The notes under the pieces: model-generated
Told to the model about the DNA's origin: nothing
The model's database searches: none
Seen by the model: the letters and a program-made list of their open reading frames with translations, nothing else
In this document: positions 22,753 to 30,586 of the stretch, piece by piece
Numbering within the stretch: the first letter of the stretch is position 1
How the letters are laid out: the number at the start of each line of letters is the position of its first letter
NCBI GenBank assembly: GCA_009746045.1
Contig: RPFO01000837.1
Coordinates: 1 to 30,586 of the forward strand
Source: Mesostigma viride
Lineage: Eukaryota; Streptophyta; Mesostigmatophyceae; Mesostigmatales; Mesostigmataceae
Length of the DNA stretch: 30,586 nt
Direction: 5' to 3'
Translations under genes and position numbers: made by a program

Positions 22753-25700
22753 CCCCGCAACGTTGCGCTTGCTGAGACATGCTTTCTGTAGTATAGGTAC
22801 GCCCCGCAACGTTGCGCTTGCTGAGACATGCTTTCTGTAGTATAGGTACGCCCCGCAACGTTGCGCTTGCTGAGACATGCTTTCTGTAGTATAGGTACGC
22901 CCCGCAACGTTGCGCTTGCTGAGACATGCTTTCTGTAGTATAGGTACGCCCCGCAACGTTGCGCTTGCTGAGACATGCTTTCTGTAGTATAGGTACGCCC
23001 CGCAACGTTGCGCTTGCTGAGACATGCTTTCTGTAGTATAGGTACGCCCCGCAACGTTGCGCTTGCTGAGACATGCTTTCTGTAGTATAGGTACGCCCCG
23101 CAACGTTGCGCTTGCTGAGACATGCTTTCTGTAGTATAGGTACGCCCCGCAACGTTGCGCTTGCTGAGACATGCTTTCTGTAGTATAGGTACGCCCCGCA
23201 ACGTTGCGCTTGCTGAGACATGCTTTCTGTAGTATAGGTACGCCCCGCAACGTTGCGCTTGCTGAGACATGCTTTCTGTAGTATAGGTACGCCCCGCAAC
23301 GTTGCGCTTGCTGAGACATGCTTTCTGTAGTATAGGTACGCCCCGCAACGTTGCGCTTGCTGAGACATGCTTTCTGTAGTATAGGTACGCCCCGCAACGT
23401 TGCGCTTGCTGAGACATGCTTTCTGTAGTATAGGTACGCCCCGCAACGTTGCGCTTGCTGAGACATGCTTTCTGTAGTATAGGTACGCCCCGCAACGTTG
23501 CGCTTGCTGAGACATGCTTTCTGTAGTATAGGTACGCCCCGCAACGTTGCGCTTGCTGAGACATGCTTTCTGTAGTATAGGTACGCCCCGCAACGTTGCG
23601 CTTGCTGAGACATGCTTTCTGTAGTATAGGTACGCCCCGCAACGTTGCGCTTGCTGAGACATGCTTTCTGTAGTATAGGTACGCCCCGCAACGTTGCGCT
23701 TGCTGAGACATGCTTTCTGTAGTATAGGTACGCCCCGCAACGTTGCGCTTGCTGAGACATGCTTTCTGTAGTATAGGTACGCCCCGCAACGTTGCGCTTG
23801 CTGAGACATGCTTTCTGTAGTATAGGTACGCCCCGCAACGTTGCGCTTGCTGAGACATGCTTTCTGTAGTATAGGTACGCCCCGCAACGTTGCGCTTGCT
23901 GAGACATGCTTTCTGTAGTATAGGTACGCCCCGCAACGTTGCGCTTGCTGAGACATGCTTTCTGTAGTATAGGTACGCCCCGCAACGTTGCGCTTGCTGA
24001 GACATGCTTTCTGTAGTATAGGTACGCCCCGCAACGTTGCGCTTGCTGAGACATGCTTTCTGTAGTATAGGTACGCCCCGCAACGTTGCGCTTGCTGAGA
24101 CATGCTTTCTGTAGTATAGGTACGCCCCGCAACGTTGCGCTTGCTGAGACATGCTTTCTGTAGTATAGGTACGCCCCGCAACGTTGCGCTTGCTGAGACA
24201 TGCTTTCTGTAGTATAGGTACGCCCCGCAACGTTGCGCTTGCTGAGACATGCTTTCTGTAGTATAGGTACGCCCCGCAACGTTGCGCTTGCTGAGACATG
24301 CTTTCTGTAGTATAGGTACGCCCCGCAACGTTGCGCTTGCTGAGACATGCTTTCTGTAGTATAGGTACGCCCCGCAACGTTGCGCTTGCTGAGACATGCT
24401 TTCTGTAGTATAGGTACGCCCCGCAACGTTGCGCTTGCTGAGACATGCTTTCTGTAGTATAGGTACGCCCCGCAACGTTGCGCTTGCTGAGACATGCTTT
24501 CTGTAGTATAGGTACGCCCCGCAACGTTGCGCTTGCTGAGACATGCTTTCTGTAGTATAGGTACGCCCCGCAACGTTGCGCTTGCTGAGACATGCTTTCT
24601 GTAGTATAGGTACGCCCCGCAACGTTGCGCTTGCTGAGACATGCTTTCTGTAGTATAGGTACGCCCCGCAACGTTGCGCTTGCTGAGACATGCTTTCTGT
24701 AGTATAGGTACGCCCCGCAACGTTGCGCTTGCTGAGACATGCTTTCTGTAGTATAGGTACGCCCCGCAACGTTGCGCTTGCTGAGACATGCTTTCTGTAG
24801 TATAGGTACGCCCCGCAACGTTGCGCTTGCTGAGACATGCTTTCTGTAGTATAGGTACGCCCCGCAACGTTGCGCTTGCTGAGACATGCTTTCTGTAGTA
24901 TAGGTACGCCCCGCAACGTTGCGCTTGCTGAGACATGCTTTCTGTAGTATAGGTACGCCCCGCAACGTTGCGCTTGCTGAGACATGCTTTCTGTAGTATA
25001 GGTACGCCCCGCAACGTTGCGCTTGCTGAGACATGCTTTCTGTAGTATAGGTACGCCCCGCAACGTTGCGCTTGCTGAGACATGCTTTCTGTAGTATAGG
25101 TACGCCCCGCAACGTTGCGCTTGCTGAGACATGCTTTCTGTAGTATAGGTACGCCCCGCAACGTTGCGCTTGCTGAGACATGCTTTCTGTAGTATAGGTA
25201 CGCCCCGCAACGTTGCGCTTGCTGAGACATGCTTTCTGTAGTATAGGTACGCCCCGCAACGTTGCGCTTGCTGAGACATGCTTTCTGTAGTATAGGTACG
25301 CCCCGCAACGTTGCGCTTGCTGAGACATGCTTTCTGTAGTATAGGTACGCCCCGCAACGTTGCGCTTGCTGAGACATGCTTTCTGTAGTATAGGTACGCC
25401 CCGCAACGTTGCGCTTGCTGAGACATGCTTTCTGTAGTATAGGTACGCCCCGCAACGTTGCGCTTGCTGAGACATGCTTTCTGTAGTATAGGTACGCCCC
25501 GCAACGTTGCGCTTGCTGAGACATGCTTTCTGTAGTATAGGTACGCCCCGCAACGTTGCGCTTGCTGAGACATGCTTTCTGTAGTATAGGTACGCCCCGC
25601 AACGTTGCGCTTGCTGAGACATGCTTTCTGTAGTATAGGTACGCCCCGCAACGTTGCGCTTGCTGAGACATGCTTTCTGTAGTATAGGTACGCCCCGCAA

Positions 25701-27603
25701 CGTTGCGCTTGCTGAGACATGCTTTCTGTAGTATAGGTACGCCCCGCAACGTTGCGCTTGCTGAGACATGCTTTCTGTAGTATAGGTACGCCCCGCAACG
25801 TTGCGCTTGCTGAGACATGCTTTCTGTAGTATAGGTACGCCCCGCAACGTTGCGCTTGCTGAGACATGCTTTCTGTAGTATAGGTACGCCCCGCAACGTT
25901 GCGCTTGCTGAGACATGCTTTCTGTAGTATAGGTACGCCCCGCAACGTTGCGCTTGCTGAGACATGCTTTCTGTAGTATAGGTACGCCCCGCAACGTTGC
26001 GCTTGCTGAGACATGCTTTCTGTAGTATAGGTACGCCCCGCAACGTTGCGCTTGCTGAGACATGCTTTCTGTAGTATAGGTACGCCCCGCAACGTTGCGC
26101 TTGCTGAGACATGCTTTCTGTAGTATAGGTACGCCCCGCAACGTTGCGCTTGCTGAGACATGCTTTCTGTAGTATAGGTACGCCCCGCAACGTTGCGCTT
26201 GCTGAGACATGCTTTCTGTAGTATAGGTACGCCCCGCAACGTTGCGCTTGCTGAGACATGCTTTCTGTAGTATAGGTACGCCCCGCAACGTTGCGCTTGC
26301 TGAGACATGCTTTCTGTAGTATAGGTACGCCCCGCAACGTTGCGCTTGCTGAGACATGCTTTCTGTAGTATAGGTACGCCCCGCAACGTTGCGCTTGCTG
26401 AGACATGCTTTCTGTAGTATAGGTACGCCCCGCAACGTTGCGCTTGCTGAGACATGCTTTCTGTAGTATAGGTACGCCCCGCAACGTTGCGCTTGCTGAG
26501 ACATGCTTTCTGTAGTATAGGTACGCCCCGCAACGTTGCGCTTGCTGAGACATGCTTTCTGTAGTATAGGTACGCCCCGCAACGTTGCGCTTGCTGAGAC
26601 ATGCTTTCTGTAGTATAGGTACGCCCCGCAACGTTGCGCTTGCTGAGACATGCTTTCTGTAGTATAGGTACGCCCCGCAACGTTGCGCTTGCTGAGACAT
26701 GCTTTCTGTAGTATAGGTACGCCCCGCAACGTTGCGCTTGCTGAGACATGCTTTCTGTAGTATAGGTACGCCCCGCAACGTTGCGCTTGCTGAGACATGC
26801 TTTCTGTAGTATAGGTACGCCCCGCAACGTTGCGCTTGCTGAGACATGCTTTCTGTAGTATAGGTACGCCCCGCAACGTTGCGCTTGCTGAGACATGCTT
26901 TCTGTAGTATAGGTACGCCCCGCAACGTTGCGCTTGCTGAGACATGCTTTCTGTAGTATAGGTACGCCCCGCAACGTTGCGCTTGCTGAGACATGCTTTC
27001 TGTAGTATAGGTACGCCCCGCAACGTTGCGCTTGCTGAGACATGCTTTCTGTAGTATAGGTACGCCCCGCAACGTTGCGCTTGCTGAGACATGCTTTCTG
27101 TAGTATAGGTACGCCCCGCAACGTTGCGCTTGCTGAGACATGCTTTCTGTAGTATAGGTACGCCCCGCAACGTTGCGCTTGCTGAGACATGCTTTCTGTA
27201 GTATAGGTACGCCCCGCAACGTTGCGCTTGCTGAGACATGCTTTCTGTAGTATAGGTACGCCCCGCAACGTTGCGCTTGCTGAGACATGCTTTCTGTAGT
27301 ATAGGTACGCCCCGCAACGTTGCGCTTGCTGAGACATGCTTTCTGTAGTATAGGTACGCCCCGCAACGTTGCGCTTGCTGAGACATGCTTTCTGTAGTAT
27401 AGGTACGCCCCGCAACGTTGCGCTTGCTGAGACATGCTTTCTGTAGTATAGGTACGCCCCGCAACGTTGCGCTTGCTGAGACATGCTTTCTGTAGTATAG
27501 GTACGCCCCGCAACGTTGCGCTTGCTGAGACATGCTTTCTGTAGTATAGGTACGCCCCGCAACGTTGCGCTTGCTGAGACATGCTTTCTGTAGTATAGGT
27601 ACG
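22753..27603. repeat. Homogeneous block: 99 units
   Basis: Exactly 99 x 49 = 4,851 bp between the last 20-bp duplication and the 14-bp duplication. I see no variant in it. Confidence 0.93.
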
Positions 27604-28600
27604 CCCCGCAACGTTGCGCTTGCTGAGACATGCTTTCTGTAGTATGCTTTCTGTAGTATAGGTACGCCCCGCAACGTTGCGCTTGCTGAGACATGCTTTC
27701 TGTAGTATAGGTACGCCCCGCAACGTTGCGCTTGCTGAGACATGCTTTCTGTAGTATAGGTACGCCCCGCAACGTTGCGCTTGCTGAGACATGCTTTCTG
27801 TAGTATAGGTACGCCCCGCAACGTTGCGCTTGCTGAGACATGCTTTCTGTAGTATAGGTACGCCCCGCAACGTTGCGCTTGCTGAGACATGCTTTCTGTA
27901 GTATAGGTACGCCCCGCAACGTTGCGCTTGCTGAGACATGCTTTCTGTAGTATAGGTACGCCCCGCAACGTTGCGCTTGCTGAGACATGCTTTCTGTAGT
28001 ATAGGTACGCCCCGCAACGTTGCGCTTGCTGAGACATGCTTTCTGTAGTATAGGTACGCCCCGCAACGTTGCGCTTGCTGAGACATGCTTTCTGTAGTAT
28101 AGGTACGCCCCGCAACGTTGCGCTTGCTGAGACATGCTTTCTGTAGTATAGGTACGCCCCGCAACGTTGCGCTTGCTGAGACATGCTTTCTGTAGTATAG
28201 GTACGCCCCGCAACGTTGCGCTTGCTGAGACATGCTTTCTGTAGTATAGGTACGCCCCGCAACGTTGCGCTTGCTGAGACATGCTTTCTGTAGTATAGGT
28301 ACGCCCCGCAACGTTGCGCTTGCTGAGACATGCTTTCTGTAGTATAGGTACGCCCGCAACGTTGCGCTTGCTGAGACATGCTTTCTGTAGTATAGGTACG
28401 CCCCGCAACGTTGCGCTTGCTGAGACATGCTTTCTGTAGTATAGGTACGCCCCGCAACGTTGCGCTTGCTGAGACATGCTTTCTGTAGTATAGGTACGCC
28501 CCGCAACGTTGCGCTTGCTGAGACATGCTTTCTGTAGTATAGGTACGCCCCGCAACGTTGCGCTTGCTGAGACATGCTTTCTGTAGTATAGGTACGCACG
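27604..28600. repeat. Array segment of 20 units with three altered units
   Basis: The unit at 27604 is 63 bp, with gctttctgtagtat (27632-27645) repeated at 27646-27659. The unit at 28353 is 48 bp because its C run is three long (28353-28355). The unit at 28548 is 53 bp, with acgc at 28594-28597 repeated at 28598-28601, which gives ggtacgcacgcccc. The other 17 units are normal. Confidence 0.93.
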
Positions 28601-29874
28601 CCCCGCAACGTTGCGCTTGCTGAGACATGCTTTCTGTAGTATAGGTACGCCCCGCAACGTTGCGCTTGCTGAGACATGCTTTCTGTAGTATAGGTACGCC
28701 CCGCAACGTTGCGCTTGCTGAGACATGCTTTCTGTAGTATAGGTACGCCCCGCAACGTTGCGCTTGCTGAGACATGCTTTCTGTAGTATAGGTACGCCCC
28801 GCAACGTTGCGCTTGCTGAGACATGCTTTCTGTAGTATAGGTACGCCCCGCAACGTTGCGCTTGCTGAGACATGCTTTCTGTAGTATAGGTACGCCCCGC
28901 AACGTTGCGCTTGCTGAGACATGCTTTCTGTAGTATAGGTACGCCCCGCAACGTTGCGCTTGCTGAGACATGCTTTCTGTAGTATAGGTACGCCCCGCAA
29001 CGTTGCGCTTGCTGAGACATGCTTTCTGTAGTATAGGTACGCCCCGCAACGTTGCGCTTGCTGAGACATGCTTTCTGTAGTATAGGTACGCCCCGCAACG
29101 TTGCGCTTGCTGAGACATGCTTTCTGTAGTATAGGTACGCCCCGCAACGTTGCGCTTGCTGAGACATGCTTTCTGTAGTATAGGTACGCCCCGCAACGTT
29201 GCGCTTGCTGAGACATGCTTTCTGTAGTATAGGTACGCCCCGCAACGTTGCGCTTGCTGAGACATGCTTTCTGTAGTATAGGTACGCCCCGCAACGTTGC
29301 GCTTGCTGAGACATGCTTTCTGTAGTATAGGTACGCCCCGCAACGTTGCGCTTGCTGAGACATGCTTTCTGTAGTATAGGTACGCCCCGCAACGTTGCGC
29401 TTGCTGAGACATGCTTTCTGTAGTATAGGTACGCCCCGCAACGTTGCGCTTGCTGAGACATGCTTTCTGTAGTATAGGTACGCCCCGCAACGTTGCGCTT
29501 GCTGAGACATGCTTTCTGTAGTATAGGTACGCCCCGCAACGTTGCGCTTGCTGAGACATGCTTTCTGTAGTATAGGTACGCCCCGCAACGTTGCGCTTGC
29601 TGAGACATGCTTTCTGTAGTATAGGTACGCCCCGCAACGTTGCGCTTGCTGAGACATGCTTTCTGTAGTATAGGTACGCCCCGCAACGTTGCGCTTGCTG
29701 AGACATGCTTTCTGTAGTATAGGTACGCCCCGCAACGTTGCGCTTGCTGAGACATGCTTTCTGTAGTATAGGTACGCCCCGCAACGTTGCGCTTGCTGAG
29801 ACATGCTTTCTGTAGTATAGGTACGCCCCGCAACGTTGCGCTTGCTGAGACATGCTTTCTGTAGTATAGGTACG
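28601..29874. repeat. Homogeneous block: 26 units
   Basis: Exactly 26 x 49 = 1,274 bp with no variant seen. Confidence 0.92.
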
Positions 29875-30182
29875 CCCCGCAACGTTGCGCTTGCTGAGAC
29901 ATGCTTTCTGTAGTATAGGTAGCGTAGGTACGCCCCGCAACGTTGCGCTTGCTGAGACATGCTTTCTGTAGTATAGGTACGCGTAGTACGCCCCGCAACG
30001 TTGCGCTTGCTGAGACATGCTTTCTGTAGTATAGGTACGCCCCGCAACGTTGCGCTTGCTGAGACATGCTTTCTGTAGTATAGGTACGCCCCGCAACGTT
30101 GCGCTTGCTGAGACATGCTTTCTGTAGTATAGGTACGCCCCGCAACGTTGCGCTTGCTGAGACATGCTTTCTGTAGTATAGG
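29875..30182. repeat. Right-edge units, two with 9-bp insertions, last unit truncated
   Basis: The units at 29875 and 29933 are both 58 bp. The first carries an extra agcgtaggt (29921-29929), the second an extra cgtagtacg (29982-29990). Both inserts are imperfect copies of neighbouring taggtacg-type sequence, but they are not copies of each other. Three normal units follow (29991, 30040, 30089). The last (30138-30182) stops after gtatagg, four bases short. The flank then reads cccgctagtg, which could be a decayed start of one more unit (CCCGC shared, then mismatches). Confidence 0.93.
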
Positions 30183-30294
30183 CCCGCTAGTGTGTGTTGG
30201 GGGGTTTCTTCCATAACTGTGGAACCTGCGACGGCAGCGCATCATCAGGCCCGCTTTTTTCGTTTAGTCATCCCGGTTCCTGCTGGCCCCCTTA

Positions 30295-30314
30295 AACAAA
30301 CATGTTCGTTTGTT
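30295..30314. repeat. Small inverted repeat (7-bp stem, 6-base loop)
   Basis: aacaaac (30295-30301) pairs perfectly with gtttgtt (30308-30314) around the loop atgttc. The stem is AT-rich and weak, and no T run follows it on the plus strand, so it is not a convincing terminator. Confidence 0.5.
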
Positions 30315-30332
30315 GTATGTGCCATATTGGTT

Positions 30333-30342
30333 TTGTGCACAA
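30333..30342. repeat. Perfect 10-bp palindrome TTGTGCACAA
   Basis: ttgtgcacaa is its own reverse complement. It lies 19 bp after the small hairpin and just before ttttgtgtacgtgtacgtgc, which repeats the ttttgtg of the palindrome's left side and contains two tandem gtgtac. It could be a protein-binding cluster or chance. Confidence 0.45.
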
Positions 30343-30586
30343 CAATTTTGTGTACGTGTACGTGCCCTTGCATGGCAGGCGCGCTGGCTCCGCTGCCGAG
30401 CACAGGGCCAGCGGGCGGCCTGATCGGCTCGTCACCCAACATGGGGGGGCAGTTGAACGTTCCCAGGTGCGCGCACCCACCACTCCCAGTAGGAAGGCGG
30501 GGGCCATCACGTTCTTAAGCATATCAATGTTGCACTATCAAGTTTGCTAAGCGTTCAGTGAATAGCGGTATCCATTGTTGTATAAA

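Larger units (their letters stand above)
1292..30182. repeat. 49-bp minisatellite/satellite array, about 587 head-to-tail copies
   Basis: Unit starts (the four-C run) recur every 49 bp, at 1292, 1341, 1390 and so on, with only 14 length-variant units plus a truncated last unit across 28.9 kb. Unit positions 1-4 are CCCC, 4-15 the perfect palindrome CGCAACGTTGCG, 16-28 cttgctgagacat, 29-48 gctttctgtagtataggtac, and 49 G. Base counts per unit are 13 G, 13 C, 9 A and 14 T, with four CpGs and one each of AACGTT, CATG and GTAC. There are no spacers, so units abut directly. I found four substitutions (1300, 1382, 1431, 20797), four 1-bp deletions (starts of units at 1439, 21726 and 28353; near 21566) and ten insertions of 4-20 bp. 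Such uniformity implies recent amplification or strong homogenisation, or smoothing by the assembly consensus. Function is unknown: heterochromatic, centromeric or subtelomeric satellite and neutral minisatellite are all possible. I do not recognise the unit as a named satellite. Confidence 0.98.
876..30245 (-). other. Giant stop-free minus-strand frame created by the array, coding status doubtful
   Basis: A minus-strand frame runs from ATG at 30245 (a TAA lies about 20 bases upstream in frame) to a stop at 876, 9,789 codons. It has about 20 residues before the array, then about 196 copies of a 49-residue repeat (in three registers: VPILQKACLSKRNVAG, RTYTTESMSQQAQRCG, AYLYYRKHVSASATLRG), then about 137 non-repeat residues rich in Cys and Pro. 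The other two minus frames are also open for about 9,640-9,660 codons (1232-30214 and 1237-30165), which a single real gene would not need. Each repeat would carry 8 Arg/Lys and 1 Glu, two Cys, and no Asp, Phe or Trp. I see no signal peptide, known domain or promoter. A random 49-bp circle lacks stops on a given strand roughly one time in ten, so openness alone is weak evidence of coding. Confidence 0.15.
30183..30586. other. Right flank without a recognisable gene
   Basis: About 400 bp of unique sequence. Short frames on both strands (65-108 codons) overlap one another and have no recognisable domain. It is AT-richer with small palindromes at 30295-30360 and GC-richer from 30365 to about 30510, including a run of seven G at about 30444-30450. 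No telomere repeat or transposon terminus is visible. Confidence 0.65.

Noticed and set aside
1292-30182. CRISPR array
   Set aside because: Units abut with no unique spacers. The whole 49-bp period is repeated, and there are no cas genes.
1292-30182. p53-type half-site in each unit (AGACATGCTT fits RRRCWWGYYY)
   Set aside because: A degenerate 10-mer fits by chance in a 49-bp unit about 1% of the time, no second half-site is adjacent, and nothing suggests an animal genome.
1292-30182. rDNA intergenic spacer, tRNA or 5S cluster
   Set aside because: No rRNA-like or cloverleaf-forming sequence, and no Pol III A/B box pair in the unit or flanks.
1232-30245. Three giant minus-strand protein-coding genes of 9,640-9,789 residues
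   Set aside because: All three frames are open for the same trivial reason (no stop in the unit), and they encode the same repeat in different registers. At most one could be real, and none has promoter, domain or homology evidence. The property is kept as a finding, not called as a CDS.
30192-30550. Small ORFs of 65-108 codons in the right flank
   Set aside because: Four overlapping frames on two strands with no domain. Their lengths are expected by chance.
1-30586. Telomere or subtelomere identity
   Set aside because: No TTAGGG, TTTAGGG or TTTTAGGG tracts are visible in the flanks, and the unit is not telomere-like. A subtelomeric location remains possible but unsupported.
1-30586. Transposon or insertion-sequence origin of the array
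   Set aside because: No transposase-like frame, terminal inverted repeat or target-site duplication is seen at 1292 or 30182.

Overview
The window is almost entirely one tandem repeat. From 1292 to 30182 (28,891 bp, 94% of the window) a 49-bp unit repeats head to tail about 587 times. My walk of unit starts along the whole array closes exactly: 587 x 49 plus the indels listed below equals 28,891 bp. Only 1,291 bp of left flank and 404 bp of right flank are not part of it. I recognise no gene, RNA gene, transposon, CRISPR array or origin in either flank. The window suggests a nuclear eukaryotic genome: a megasatellite-scale minisatellite, flanks with sparse and incoherent ORFs, splice-donor-like sequences, and no bacterial gene density. 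The flank composition (mid-50s % GC by eye) would suit a green alga or another GC-moderate protist, but nothing identifies the lineage and I hold that loosely. || Layout. 1-1212: left flank with no recognisable gene, possibly the end of an exon before a good donor at 177, and a 3 x 12-bp repeat at 965-1000. 1213-1294: two copies of a different 41-bp repeat that runs in phase into the array. 1292-1486: four variant edge units. 1487-16382: 304 units that look identical. 16383-16443: one unit with a 12-bp insertion. 16444-21343: 100 units with one base change. 21344-22752: a damaged zone of 27 units with five partial duplications and two 1-bp deletions. 22753-27603: 99 identical units. 27604-28600: 20 units, three altered. 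28601-29874: 26 identical units. 29875-30182: right edge, with two consecutive 9-bp insertions and a truncated last unit. 30183-30586: right flank with a small hairpin and a palindrome. || Unit anatomy, numbered from the four-C run: positions 1-4 are CCCC; 4-15 are the perfect 12-bp palindrome CGCAACGTTGCG; 16-28 are a linker (cttgctgagacat); 29-48 are the segment gctttctgtagtataggtac, where every insertion in the array falls; 49 is G. Each unit has 13 G, 13 C, 9 A and 14 T (53% GC) and four CpGs. || The most striking properties are these. (1) The minus strand has no stop codon in any frame of the unit. Because 49 is not a multiple of 3, all three minus frames stay open for about 29 kb and encode the same 49-residue repeat in rotated registers, so indels cannot break the frame. 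I judge this most likely a by-product of the unit sequence, but it is the one thing here that could be a real and unusual system. (2) Three units make 147 bp, the length of nucleosome-core DNA. (3) The damage is clustered, and confined within the unit to positions 29-49. (4) The left end grades from a 41-bp repeat into the 49-bp repeat through a bridging unit. Assembly error in copy number and single-base homopolymer indels cannot be excluded from sequence alone.
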